The notes beneath the pieces were generated by a model. It searched no databases, was not told the DNA's origin, and saw nothing but the letters and a program-made list of their open reading frames with translations. This document shows positions 14,447 through 26,800 of a DNA stretch of 64,000 nt, in pieces. Each line of letters begins with the position of its first letter. Positions within the stretch are counted from its first letter, which is position 1. The position numbers and the translations under genes are program-made. Source of the stretch: Chrysomallon squamiferum (lineage: Eukaryota > Mollusca > Gastropoda > Neomphalida > Peltospiridae); NCBI GenBank assembly GCA_012295275.1, contig CM022678.1, positions 11,171,782 to 11,235,781 of the forward strand, read 5' to 3'.

Positions 14447-16869
14447 GTAAATAAATAAAATAAAATAAAAAAGAGAAGAAAGATAGAAAAAAGAAAAGTT
14501 TTCATATAAAGAAAGAAACCAGAAAAGAAAACTATCAGTATATAATAGAAGCGGTATACATATTTCACATTCTTTAGACCTATTTTAATTATCTATTTTT
14601 AATATTTTTATAATCCACATCTAGTGGTTACGGTATTTAAAAGACTGTTGATACTTAACATAGATACAGTCCACATCACGCGTTGAACGTGATGTCAGCA
14701 TCAGTATATATCCAGGCATGTGTGGCGTCACAGGCACACAACTGGTATCTGTCTAGCTCTGTTGCCAGGGCTACCAGAATTCCTGAAAATGTTGTTAACG
14801 CAGGTCAAGGGTCACCGATGATATGCGGGGGTGTTTTGTTGTTTCGCATATTGAGTGGCGCAGTTATATTCTTTTGTGTAATAAGAGAATAAAGTTGGAA
14901 AAAAAAAATAATAATAATAATTAATAAATAAAATTACAATATAATAAATAAATAAATAAATAAACAAAAGAAGAAGACTGAATTAAAAGAAAAAAAAATT
15001 ATAAGATTGTTAAAATATTTTAATTTGCGATAGATCATTTTCTCGTCTCTTCTGGTTACTGTTAGTTGACTGAAATATTTTATAAACACCAATCCACTAT
15101 GTAAAATAGAATCAAATTGAAAACCTCGTTATCATATTTATGAAATAAAACAGTTTAACTAGTCTGCTTATTTGTAATTAATTTATTTATTATATACGTG
15201 TGCGTGTGTGGCTAATTAATTAACATATTTAATGTTACCTATATTGTTAAACTGACTTCTTTTTATATTTTTACACATTGAGAATCGTGGTTTATGTTCC
15301 ATTCATTCTTTTTTCTGCCCTCCCTCCCCTCTTCCGAAACGCTAATATCAGTAACAACGTAACAAGAATCGGGTTTCCAGTAAATAGTTTAAAAATACAT
15401 TTTCGAAAATAGTATGTTAAGTTGTCTTTCAGTAAGACGAAAATAACTAGACTAAACAGCAACAACACCACTGATTAGTTCAACTTGTCGTGAAATAAAA
15501 GAAATTAAAAAAAAAATGTTTTTTGTGTTTTTGTTTTTGTTCGGGTTTTTTTCTCGCTGATTAGACTGGTTGGGATCAGATCGGTTAAGTCTCTTCTGGT
15601 ACGAATAAACTAAATGTAATAAATATTTTTATAATCTCTAGATTTTATCGTTGTTGTTGTTGTATAAAAGGATTATGTAACGAACATCTGCATGGAGTAC
15701 AGACTTCTAAAAACGTTTAAGCTGATAATACCAAAAACAGTTATAGATTTTCTAAGAAATGTACTGTAAGTGAAATTATTAAATGAAAACAAAAATAGCC
15801 GACTATAATAATACAAATCAGACAATGTGATCAATTTTCTTTCCTTAATTTGTACTTTTATGAATATATCAATATAAATCGTTTTTTTTTTTTCTCGTTT
15901 TTTATTTTTTATTTATTTTTTTGTCTTTTCATTTTAATTCTGTTTTAATAAAGTTGTGTGTTACGCACTCTTGGACATTTTTTTTTAACGACATATTCAA
16001 GAATCTAAAATGCATTAAAAAAAAAAAAAAAAAAAAGATCTGGTAGAACTGATCAGCCAACAATAACTGTTGTGGCATCAGCATAGCAAAATATTTGATT
16101 ATTGCTGGTAATATCTCTTAAAAAGAGAGAATGGAAAGAACAAAACTGAAAGAAAAAAGAACTACACACAACAGCAAGGCTGAATAAACAATATATTTAG
16201 TATATATATATATATATATTTCTTCATAAACATCAAAATAGACTTTGACTAAAAACAGAATTTATGTTAAATTAGTTTACAATTATAATGCAGAAACACA
16301 TAAATGTAGTGTGTATTTATTGTTAGTTATTTTGGTGTTGTTCTCATTACTACAACTACAAGAAGTTAACTCCGTCTCCCGACACCACCATTTACTGTGT
16401 TCATCTAACATTTACTGCAATTTTACATTATGCCTGTGGTTAGATTGGGATAAATTGTTGTTGTTGTTGTTGTTGTTTTTTCAGAAGAACCCACAGGAAA
16501 ACATTTTTCATAGAAACAAAAGCACAAAACTTTGTTTTTTTCATTTGATTTCTGTCAATGCCCCAAGTTAGAAATGAATGAAGATTAAAATCAGCTCATT
16601 ACATTTTTGTTTTTAAATATTGTCATTACAATATTTGTTACAGCTCGTTTGAATTTGTAATGAAAATGTCAAAGAAAAAGTTATTGTTGAGGTAATTTCT
16701 GACACAGTTATTAATGTCTTGTTTTAGCAAAGATTCACTGTAACATCTCAAAGATTAAAATGTTAACAACATCATACTGATATTGTTTTAGTCATTCCTG
16801 TTATTAATTATCATTTTTCTCACTGATGTTGTTATAGCTGTTGTTGTTGCTGATGTAGTGGTTACTGAC

Positions 16870-17093
16870 TGTCATCATTATTTGACTTGAATGGATTAAT
16901 CATTTCTCTCAATGCTCATCATTCATCTTGAATAATTCATCATTTCTCTCACCGATCCTCCTTTATCTGGAATGATTCATCATTGTTCATCTTGACTGAT
17001 TCATCATTTCCCTCACTGATCATCATTTATCTTGAATGATTCATCGTCGTTCGTCTTGAATGATTCATCATTTCCCTCACTGATCATCTCCGA
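16870..17093. repeat. Degenerate minisatellite spanning the PRMT stop codon
   Basis: Imperfect copies of a unit resembling ATCATTTATCTTGAATGATT recur from the last codons of the methyltransferase (- strand) into its 3' flank. Inside the gene the unit encodes the duplicated peptide DDESFKxN. Beyond the TGA at 17013-17015 the same unit continues in non-coding form. Confidence 0.8.
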
Positions 17094-18383
17094 GTCCAGC
17101 TGATGACAGGCAACTACACCGGCAGCAACGTCGACGAGTTCGGCCTCTGCCTCCAGCTCTCGGTGTTCCGTGTCGTACTTCTCCATCACAGCCTTAATCA
17201 GTCGACAGCGAGGCGCACCGCAGTCGCAGGGCACAGCGTGTTCCTCGGCGTCTTCCTCCTCACTGTAGTCAGCATCGACTTCGTCCGAACCTTCAACCTC
17301 GATTGAAATATTGTAGTGTCTTTTGTTGCCTTCATCCTGGGAGAGTTCCACCTGAATTGTTATGTTATCTCCCTTGTCTGCACACAGAGTCTGAGGGAGA
17401 AGGAACGCTGTTTGTTTCCAGTGGGTGGCAGGTGATGACGGCGACGTGCTCAGGACAACAGGGGAAGCTACTCCATTTGCAGAAGCAGAATCGGTTAGAG
17501 TTATCCCTTCTTGGCTTGAGAACGGCTGAAACAGAACATCGAACCAGCAGGCAAAACCCTGAAGCTCTGAAGATTTGTTCAGGGTGAAGGTCAGGTTACT
17601 AGACATTTTCTGTACATCTTTCAGCAACACCGATTTTAAATCGATACAACAGATTTCCTGACTGTCTGACAGCACTTCATCGCAGTTCACTTCAGTAATC
17701 ACAGGCTGCCGTCTTGCAGTTGCCATGGCTACTGACACAACGGGAGAGAAGTCAAACCCGTAAACGTTCTGCCAGTAGTCGACATGTTCACTGCAGTATT
17801 TCTCCAAACTCGCTGGAACAATTTTCAAACTGGCATGAGAGGGGACCATCATTCCGTCAGACTTGAGGTATTGGTCTCGTGCAAAAATCACAGAATCCAG
17901 CATGGATTCATGAAACAGGTAGAACCCCATCCACTCGGAAACTATCACATCAACTTCAGTCCCGCGAGGCAAAACATCGTCTTCAATTCGACCTTGAATG
18001 ACTTCAATTTTCGACTCCAGCCCATTCGCCACTACAATCTGTCGACACAGATTCGCCACATCGCTTGCCTCAACGGCATAAACTTTGCCCGCTCCGACTG
18101 ATGCGGCAAAAAGTGAGAGGATTCCCGTACCAGCTCCAATGTCGAGGACAATTTTGCCACGTAACTTCTCCGAGTTTTCCTTAAAGAATTTTCTGTAGGC
18201 TAAAGTACGGGGTCTGTCTTTTAGCATCAACTCGTGAACAGAGATGTCATTGTAGCTTTTAAAATATTCGTCGTTTTTATTTGTTTTGTCAACCATTGTT
18301 TCTTTGTCGTCTGCTTTTTTGGGGTCAATGTCCTCGTGACCATTTTGTAATTCCTCTGTGGTGATTTTATTTGCAGACGTCAT
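17013..18383 (-). CDS. Type I protein arginine methyltransferase, PRMT6/PRMT2-like, single coding exon
   Basis: A 456-aa enzyme predicted to transfer methyl groups from S-adenosylmethionine to arginine. Motifs: SAM-binding VLDIGAGTG at residues 79-87, VYAVEAS at 101-107, double-E loop SEWMGFYLFHESML with E150 and E159, and the THW loop at 320-322. The Rossmann half is followed by a beta-barrel with GFACWF and VLSTSP.SPATHWKQ. An intact coding sequence without introns recalls vertebrate PRMT6, but part of the barrel resembles PRMT2, so the subfamily is left open. PRMT6 is about 375 aa; here about 90 extra residues follow the barrel. They comprise an acidic stretch, CDCGAPRCR (C386, C388, C393) and a repeat-derived end. 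On the minus strand a splice acceptor (...ttgattgttacag, exon start about 18419) lies 36 nt before the ATG, so a non-coding upstream exon is likely. Confidence 0.92.
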   Translation of the reverse strand: MTSANKITTEELQNGHEDIDPKKADDKETMVDKTNKNDEYFKSYNDISVHELMLKDRPRTLAYRKFFKENSEKLRGKIVLDIGAGTGILSLFAASVGAGKVYAVEASDVANLCRQIVVANGLESKIEVIQGRIEDDVLPRGTEVDVIVSEWMGFYLFHESMLDSVIFARDQYLKSDGMMVPSHASLKIVPASLEKYCSEHVDYWQNVYGFDFSPVVSVAMATARRQPVITEVNCDEVLSDSQEICCIDLKSVLLKDVQKMSSNLTFTLNKSSELQGFACWFDVLFQPFSSQEGITLTDSASANGVASPVVLSTSPSSPATHWKQTAFLLPQTLCADKGDNITIQVELSQDEGNKRHYNISIEVEGSDEVDADYSEEEDAEEHAVPCDCGAPRCRLIKAVMEKYDTEHRELEAEAELVDVAAGVVACHQLDSEMISEGNDESFKTNDDESFKINDDQ

Positions 18384-18419
18384 TTTTCAAGTACTGCTTC
18401 ATTTCTTTGATAACAAAAT

Positions 18420-20138
18420 CTGTAACAATCAAAGTAATAAAAACGTTAAATTATATAAAATGTGGAATATTTCTGAAATTATGTAACTTATTTCTTTTGA
18501 CCGTTTGACTTGATTAAAATAAAAATTAAAGTAAAATAAAATAAAATTACTTTGTAATGTTTGTATAAATCATAAAAATCTTTGGAAAATATCTTTGCAA
18601 TTCGATGAAGTACCTTTTTAAATTTTTACGCTCAAATTCTAATACTATCAGTCTAAAATTCATAACAATCATTTTATTCTTGACGGTAAAAAAAAAATAA
18701 TAATAAAATAAAAAAAATTAAAAGTCCAAGTAATTTGAATAACATTGGTAACTTAGAGATCACTGAAAATTAATAAAACGAATAAAATATGAACCAAACT
18801 GATATGGAATTATATACCATCTGAGTTTTAAACATCAATATTGACGAAATTTACACACGTGTTTACAACTTTTCATTTTATCCGCGAATGTAATTCAAGG
18901 GAAATAACTCTAAAAGAAAATACAAAACCATGCCAAAAGTCCAATTACGTGGCGTTCAAAACATGAAAGTCATTGGCTTCTGAATTTCGGAAATTTAATT
19001 TGATTACTTCATACTTGTTATTCTTATTTTAAATTATTTTTCTATTGACTGCCTCAAATTAATCTACTAATATACTTTATTACAAAAATGAATTATACAT
19101 TATTAAGTTTGAATAAGGAAAACAAAACAGCATAACTAAATCAATCAATTGAATAAGTTTTTTTTTCTTCTTTTTTTTTCTAATTTTTTTAATTATTTTT
19201 TTTTTTACTTGTTAGAAGCTTTCTACTGGGGTGCTATTTTTTAGGTGATGTACAAATCACCTAAAATTAGATAAATGTTTTTCAATTTCATGTTAGCATA
19301 TGCCTCACTATTTAATTTACGAAGTAGGTTACATAAAATATTCATTAAAAATAGCTTACTGTATTCATTTCTAGAAAGACCATGAGTAAATCAATTACAG
19401 ACCTGCAAAATGGTTTTTATATGAAACAACAAAATGGACAAAAGATATACATTTAGTAATTAGTTAATGCTTAATAACACTGAACCAAATGATGTTAAAA
19501 TTTCCAGTACCTAAGAAAAACAATTATTACTAGTATTATTATTTTGTTACATATGTACACCACTTATGAATGCAGCTACCAAAGACAGCTCATACAGACA
19601 CACACACACACAAAAGAGACAGAAAAACTATGGAACTATGAAAAATGAAGACAACACAAAACCAGATATAAAATATATTTTAATAAGAATTAAATACAAT
19701 AAGAAGCACCTGTGATACAGTAGTAATGTTATGTATCTATGTCACTGAAAAATTTAAGTATTTTATTTTGATTAAAAATACCTACTGAAAAAATAAATAA
19801 TAATTAAAAATTAAAAACCTGTATAAAACAAAAAATTAGCAAATTTCTATTACCTAAAACAGAATACAGAATTTCCAGTATGAATGAAAAACCAAAATAT
19901 TAAGATAGTGTAAAAGTGACAAATAATTTAAAGAATTTAAAATTTTTAAATGATCGACATAAACTGTAAGTACATACATGACTGACAACTTATTTCAACT
20001 GTATAAACAGACTTTACAAACTTATCAAAGATTATTTTTAAATTTTTGATTTCCTTTAGACATTTTTGAGCACATGGTAACCAAGCTGCAGTCAAAGATC
20101 TGTTTTTAAAAATTATTTTTTTAAAAATATATATTTTC
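18420..20138. other. Intergenic between PRMT and ZDHHC24-like genes
   Basis: AT-rich, with no supported coding exon. It should contain the PRMT promoter and first non-coding exon on its left and the 3' flank of the palmitoyltransferase on its right, but neither boundary can be fixed from sequence alone. Confidence 0.5.
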
Positions 20139-20139
20139 T

Positions 20140-21108
20140 TTATTTATCTTTCTCATCATGAGCCAGAATCCAGTCGATTCCGTTACCTTTGTTTTTAATC
20201 CATGGACACGGAATAATGAAATTCAGGAACCAGAACTGTCCAAAAACAGATTTGAGATTTTCACTGACTGGTTGTTTGTAGAGCTTGACGCCCTTGACAA
20301 ACTCGTATGAACTCTGACCTGTTCTAACCAGCAGACACTGCCAGACGAAGAAATAGAGACACGAAACGAAAGTCACGCAGCTGAGGTAACAGTGGAAAAT
20401 TAACCCAACTGTCCCAGCGCCGATGGCTCCCGTCAACCACCGCAACATCACCCACGGCAAAAGATAGACGTAAAATTCGTAACCGAAGACGTGTGCATAG
20501 TGCTGCTGCAGAAACGATGCTGTCGCGTAGACGCTGTAGGCCGTGGCCAAGCAGCTGTAGAAGCAGAACACGACGAAGAATCGCTGGTTGTGGAAGCCGA
20601 TGCAGCAACCCGAGAAGAAGCAGTGGTGGTCTCGTTTGAGGACGCAGTGGTTGCAGATGGGACAGTGCTTGGCGCGAGGGGGCGTGTGCAGTCGACACGT
20701 GTCGCAGTACATCCACTGGTGAAGGCGCGGGTCAAACAACGGCAATGATGCAGTTGACGGACCAACAACTGAGTCTCGCGACTTGATCAGCATGAGAAGA
20801 TAATTAACAACAGCAACAACGGTGAGATACACCAGCAGACACTGCCTGCTCCACAAAACATCATCATCAGCACCGCTGTAGACGTCAGGCAGAGTTACTT
20901 TCACTGCAATCGCCACAGAAACCAGTAGGTAAAGAACAAAGAAAGAAATTGCACCAACATTCAGCAACTGCAGCTTCCATCTGAGGGTGGGTCTAAGGTT
21001 TCTGGGTTGTAACTCGAAGTTGTGGGTGTGGTAACCATTTGGCTGGGCCAGGGCATCCACAGGTACACCAGAAATAGTCTGTCTTGATAACAGCAGATTC
21101 TCTTCCAT
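20140..21108 (-). CDS. ZDHHC24: DHHC palmitoyltransferase, ZDHHC24-like
   Basis: A 322-aa integral membrane S-acyltransferase predicted to palmitoylate cysteines of client proteins in the endomembrane system. The cysteine-rich domain is at about residues 135-175: [20 protein letters not shown], then [18 protein letters not shown]. The catalytic DHHC is at 160-163 and all zinc-binding Cys/His positions are present. Hydrophobic segments at about 50-70, 88-108, 176-200 and 215-262 give the usual four-TM layout. The C-terminus has the N...[13 protein letters not shown] stretch seen in this subgroup. The coding region is intronless. A minus-strand acceptor (tatactattttcag, exon start about 21166) upstream of the ATG implies a spliced 5' UTR. 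The stop codon overlaps an AATAAA (20139-20144). Confidence 0.9.
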   Translation of the reverse strand: MEENLLLSRQTISGVPVDALAQPNGYHTHNFELQPRNLRPTLRWKLQLLNVGAISFFVLYLLVSVAIAVKVTLPDVYSGADDDVLWSRQCLLVYLTVVAVVNYLLMLIKSRDSVVGPSTASLPLFDPRLHQWMYCDTCRLHTPPRAKHCPICNHCVLKRDHHCFFSGCCIGFHNQRFFVVFCFYSCLATAYSVYATASFLQQHYAHVFGYEFYVYLLPWVMLRWLTGAIGAGTVGLIFHCYLSCVTFVSCLYFFVWQCLLVRTGQSSYEFVKGVKLYKQPVSENLKSVFGQFWFLNFIIPCPWIKNKGNGIDWILAHDEKDK

Positions 21109-21167
21109 GGCTTTCTCTCAGTCTACAACTTTGAGTTTTAGCTCATCACTTCATCTTGGCTGCAAAC

Positions 21168-21305
21168 TGAAAATAGTATAAACAAAGGTTACTTCAAAAG
21201 TCACTGATTTTATTTTTTATTTTTATTTACTTTCAGTTTGCTGGTTAATCTACCTTCTTCTTTTTCTTTTTCTTTTTTTCTTTTTGTGCAGAGGTTAGAA
21301 ACAAT

Positions 21306-21342
<37 letters not shown>

Positions 21343-21382
21343 TCATAATTATTCAGATTTGAGTTTAATAAACGTCTAATAC

Positions 21383-21426
<44 letters not shown>

Positions 21427-21744
21427 ATATTAAAGAAAAAATCTTTCATATAAAAATTATCTAACAAGAATTTTAAATAATATGTGGGTTAGACAAGAAA
21501 AACACTAAAATTATTAATATACAAATAAAATTAAAATAAATGTGCAAATATAACTAAATTAGCTTTCATGCCAACTTTTTAATTTTTATGAAGTTAAAAT
21601 ATATCACAAAAATTAGACTGATTAATTAAAATGACATAATTATGAAAGTTATAAAATAAAAATGAATATAAAATTAATTATTTATTTTGATTTTGTTATT
21701 CAGTGTAAGGTGATTCATTTCAGTGTATGGTAGGCATGTATAAA

Positions 21745-21783
<39 letters not shown>

Positions 21784-23533
21784 TGCATAAACAGACAAAT
21801 GTTAGATGTTCTTTATGTTCTTTGTTTATTTCATGAAGTTGAACGTGAAGATTCATTGGTATGGCATTTTATTCAAATCAGTTGACATTGAGAAAAAATA
21901 TTTTATCTAAACGTTTCATAATGTGAGTTATAAATAATAATAACAATAAAAAATGTTTCTACAAAAATTAAAATACTGGTTAAAAAGAAAAATATATAAT
22001 TATACGTACATTGTACGAAACCTTTATCGTTCCTCCAGTTACCACCTTTCGCAATAACGCAATATTTTTCGTTTGATGTAGATATATCAATCGCGGTTTG
22101 ATTTTTCTTATAAAACAGACTATCGTGTACAAATAACCCTACATTTTACACTATTCCTTAAAAGATGTATTATCTCTGTTACCTAAATAATCAATAATGT
22201 TATTAAAACAGGTGCAACAATATCAACACATTAGATTGATGAACCTTATTAAGGCCTCAAAATACAAGAAAAATTAATTTACGATTTGCTAAACAACATG
22301 CTCTATATTTCATTATAATATTTATTATTTTAATTAATTAATTAATTAATTTATTTATTTATTTATTTATTTATATCCATAAAAACGAAAATACATTTTG
22401 CAGACCGATCATCATAAAAGACATTTTTATTGATCATCTGACCAGAAAAAAAAACAACAACAACGAACCCCCAAAAAAAACCCCACCCTTAGACTCTGCA
22501 ACTAAATATATCGAAACATTTGTTTTCGTTGTAATACAATACTTAGATGCTGCTGTATTAGTTAAATTCGTGTAAATAGTTCTCTGATGTTGGGAAACTT
22601 TTATCTATAAACATGGCATTGTTTTCAGGACAGAAAATGTTATAGAGATAATAGTACAAAAATAGCATTTATTTATCTATTTAAAAGAAACAAGAGGAAG
22701 TAATTCTTACTTATAATTCAAAATACACGATAATACCAAAAGTTTACACATGATTTTATACAACATAATTTTCTTCGTAAGACAAGGCGGGGGGGGGAGG
22801 AGTATCATTTTTTATTTTTTTTTTTTATCTTATTATTTTTTTGTTTTTTTAAAGCAGCTAATATTTATTATTATTATTATTTAATTAACTATTTCATAGT
22901 TGAATATTGTCAATGTATTATGACAAAGGTATGCCTTTCGTTAAATAAAAATCACTGTTAGAAAATTAAACACTGTAAGTTCGAGAGAACAACTAGGTTA
23001 AAGTGAAAGAAAGTATCAGAAAATGTGTGTGTCGGTACAGGCATTTATTTTCTCACTTGATTAATCTGGAAAGTAATGGCAGCTTCTTTCATACAAAATT
23101 GTTATTAAGACAGATACAGACAGCCATTTTTAACTTAGTTCTATTATATTTCTTTCTACTAATTCAAGACAAACCAAGAAATTCCATGTCTTATTGTGTC
23201 TAAGATAGACAATCCAAATGATTTAAGGCCATTTATAATCCATAAAAGCAGATATTTAAATGGCTTAGTTATAATCTCCATGTGCAAACAGAAGTGATAA
23301 AAGCTGATCTGTGGCCAAATTTTCAAACTGTAGAAGTAACAAAATGGTGGCTTTCTTTTCTGTTTTAGTTTTGAAATAAAGCTATTTTTTTTTGTAGGAT
23401 AATTAAAAGATGTCACAGAGTGAAAAATATTAGTTTTTATTACATGCAATAACAGGAAAACAAACTGAAGCATGCATTTCAAATAATAAATCAGTGCAAC
23501 ACAGATTCAGAAACACAACAGTGATACACATTA
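21168..23533. other. 5' intron/flank of ZDHHC24-like gene and intergenic DNA
   Basis: No coding exon supported. It contains (AAT)n arrays at about 21380-21424 and 21747-21781, ATTT-type repeats at 21300-21340 and 22330-22372, and a G run at 22789-22798. The untranslated first exon of the ZDHHC24-like gene should lie here but was not identified. Confidence 0.5.
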
Positions 23534-23705
23534 TTTATTAATTCTAAATTACTTCCATTGTATCATACGTTTTCACATATTTTAATGTCACCACAAAACA
23601 AATCATGAAAATGGAACCAGTTTTTCTTTTTACATCTTCCATGGTATAAATTGTTGACACAATAATGACAGCTTTCAAATACTTTACTGTTTTAAGATAC
23701 AAATT

Positions 23706-23825
23706 GTCACCATGGTGATGTTAAATATTTTACTGTTTTAATATGTGAGCTGTTGCCATGGTGATGTTCAGTACAAGCTGTTAAATATTTCACTGTCTTA
23801 ATATATAAGCCGTTGCCATGGTGAC
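23706..23825. repeat. Three diverged tandem copies carrying an X-box-like palindrome
   Basis: Copies about 46-60 bp apart share ..aaatattttactgttttaa.. and end in GTCACCATGGTGAT (23706), GTTGCCATGGTGAT (23752) and GTTGCCATGGTGAC (23812). They lie in the probable 3' UTR of MRPS14 on the minus strand. Confidence 0.75.
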
Positions 23826-23882
23826 GTTGAGTCAGTAAAAGTCTCTTATTATCTACAAAACAAAAAGTGTTTTTCCCAGAGG

Positions 23883-26800
23883 TCACCAGCTTGACCTTGT
23901 TATTCCTGACATCTGGTTGTAGTCGACTAACTGTCGCCAGACAATGCGACTGAGTCGCCAGCTTCGCTTCACACTGCGAGGCCGTGACGTGACAACGCAT
24001 CTTGCTCTCAGTCGAGTTATACAGCTGTCTCGCGGAAACTCCGCTATCTCCTTGTCAGCAATTTCCTGTAACAATAACAACAACAACAACATTAACAACA
24101 TTATCATTAACAACGCTAACATTAATAACATTAATAATGATAGTAATGATGAAAATGTTTATAGTTCTTATAATTCTTCTTCTTCTTTTTTGTTTTTTTG
24201 CTTGTTGACTACTTGTCAAGGCTAGCAGTGACTATGAACTAACTGTTCTCCGTAGATCACTTCTTCTGGAGAGTTGTTGTAGTTGTCTAGGAAGTCTCCT
24301 GCAGCTGCTGTAGGGTTCATGCAGTTTTCGATGACTTGGGTGAAAGGCTGTGATTTGTTTGGGGGGTCCCCTAGATTTAATATGCGCTGATTTCATCTCT
24401 TGGTACGTCATGCAGTTATCCTCCTGTTCATTATCTGCACCTACTTTTGCCAGTCTGCCAGTATTCCTTTGTTTGTCTGCCATATTCTTTTGTAAAAAGG
24501 TCAGACAATTTCATATCTGTGAGTTTATTTCCATTCTCCATAAGAGAGATCTTCTGTCCATGGGATTCTTTCTCTTTTAGTTGTTTTGTAACTTTCCATA
24601 TTTTGGTGCTGTCTTTTTCAAGACTGAGTGAAGCAGCTTTGTCTTCTAGCTTTTTATGGGATTCAATCAGGTATATATCTTTAGATTGGTGGAGGTTTGG
24701 GCTCTTTTTGGGGGTTCAGGTTAGACTCTTATTGGGGTCAGTTCATCATGTGGCATTTGAATTTTTTTCATTCCAGTAAACGGAATACACTTTTCTGACT
24801 CCTCTTGGGATATTTTCTTTGATGGTTTTGTTGATTTTGAGTTGGTATTCTTTAACTACTGTATCTCTGTCCCTTACGTTGACTTCAGTATCTTCTGTCA
24901 ACTGACACATGCAATACTTGAACTTTTCCCATTTGGCTTTTCTTAAGGATATCATTTAAGATTAGGAGGACCAATCAATGGTCACTCCCCCCCTAACTGT
25001 GGTCCCACTTCTCGACTGGTTTTTCTATTTACACTGACGGGGCAGAAGACTGGTGACGTCTCCAACAAGGAGGAAGTTTCTTGTCTGATATTGGAATATC
25101 ATCAAGGCAGAGTTACTTGTCACTTGGGCAGTAAGAATTTACAATGAAATGTCTTTGTTTTGATTCTGACCTCAGTGAATTCTATTAGTTTCAATGTCAC
25201 TCGGGTTGTTCCTAACCAGAGTCACCGTTCCAGTCTTGTTTGTTCCACTGTGATCACTTCTGAATGTCTGGTAGCCTCTAACCTTGAAGCTCACTGATTC
25301 TGTCAGATGGGATTCTCAGATGCAACAGACGTTGATCTGGTTTTCAAGCTTACAGAGCTGAAGCTCTGTCTTCCTGTTTAACACTCCCTCTGCACTCCAG
25401 TGTGTGTTGTGTTCATAGGCAAGGATGTTTTTGTTTTTGTCTGACCAGTAGCTCTTTGTCCATGTTCCCAGGCTCTTCACGATGGTCAGGAAGAGCTTCC
25501 AGCAGCTCAAAATGGGTTTCCCTTGAGGTGAAGAGTTTGCTGCTGCACATGCTTGTTGAGGAGTCATCACAGAGTAAGAACTGATCATATCATCGCTGTC
25601 TAGAAATGCAGTCACAACAGCTGTTGGTGTTCTGTTAGACTGTGCCTTGCAGACCCATATGTCTGACTTCAGCAGTTTCTGTTTGGGTTACCTCATCCTT
25701 AGTCCATGTCTGCCTGGTCTCCTCTGACCACTGACCAGTCCAGCTTGGGCATCCCTACCAGAAGCCAAAGATCTCACTCACACAGTTCTTACAGTGATTG
25801 AGATATATAAAAAAAACACATCAACCACACCAAGGAACAGACTATGAAGGGGGACGATAAAAATATAAACAATAACAATAACTGCAATAAAAACAAAAAT
25901 AACATTAAGAGTAACCATAACTGGAAATAACTCTTAGAATGACCAAAAAAAAATAATTCTACACAATTTTTAATGGAAAAATGTACTTTATATGTGAAAG
26001 TGAAGACATTCAGCTGTCAATCAACTGAGATTTAAAATCAAACATTAGTAGTGACATTTGATATGCATTTTTGTCTGATGAAAATTTACCTGTATTTCTT
26101 TGGGCAGAATCGTGTTTTTTCTCAGAGAATTCACTCTCTGTCTTTCTGCATTATACTGTTTAACTAATTTACGTCTTTTTTCATCTCGTATCATTTTCCA
26201 GTCCACATATTTGGCTCGTACTTGCATTTCCTGTATGTTTGGTTGTCTCCCCTGAATCTGTTGCATTAGACTTGGGATACCCAGGTTAGATTGGAAAAAA
26301 CTCCATCTTGAGTAGGACAGCTAGAATTTAACAAGAAACAGTATGAAAAATACTGGATGAATGAAAAAATAAAATAAATAGATGAATTAATAATTAACAA
26401 ATAAACATACTTTGAACAATATTTCAGTATATTTTAATATTAATGAGTTGAGTTGTAAATTTCTAAATCATTTTTATACTGAAATTTGTAACTTATGTTT
26501 AAAAAGTTTTATATATGTGTTAAAAACTAGTGATTTAAAATGTTTATTACTGTTAAGATCATTCAATAGATTATTTATTATTGTCAGTAAGATTTATTAA
26601 TTATCACAGAAAATATAATAATAATAAGAGTAAGAATAATAATTAGAACATGAATATGAATACAAATAACAATAACAACGACATCTAAATGATTAAACCT
26701 GGCAACTAGTGACAGAAACATTCAAATAATACGAGAAACTGTATTAAACTGACTGACATAATTTTAGTGAACAGATACATTGTGTGTGTGTGTGTGTGTG

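Noticed and set aside
14683-14892. 69-codon frame in a CG-richer patch (MNVMSASVYIQACVASQ...)
   Set aside because: No splice context, family motif or neighbouring exon supports it.
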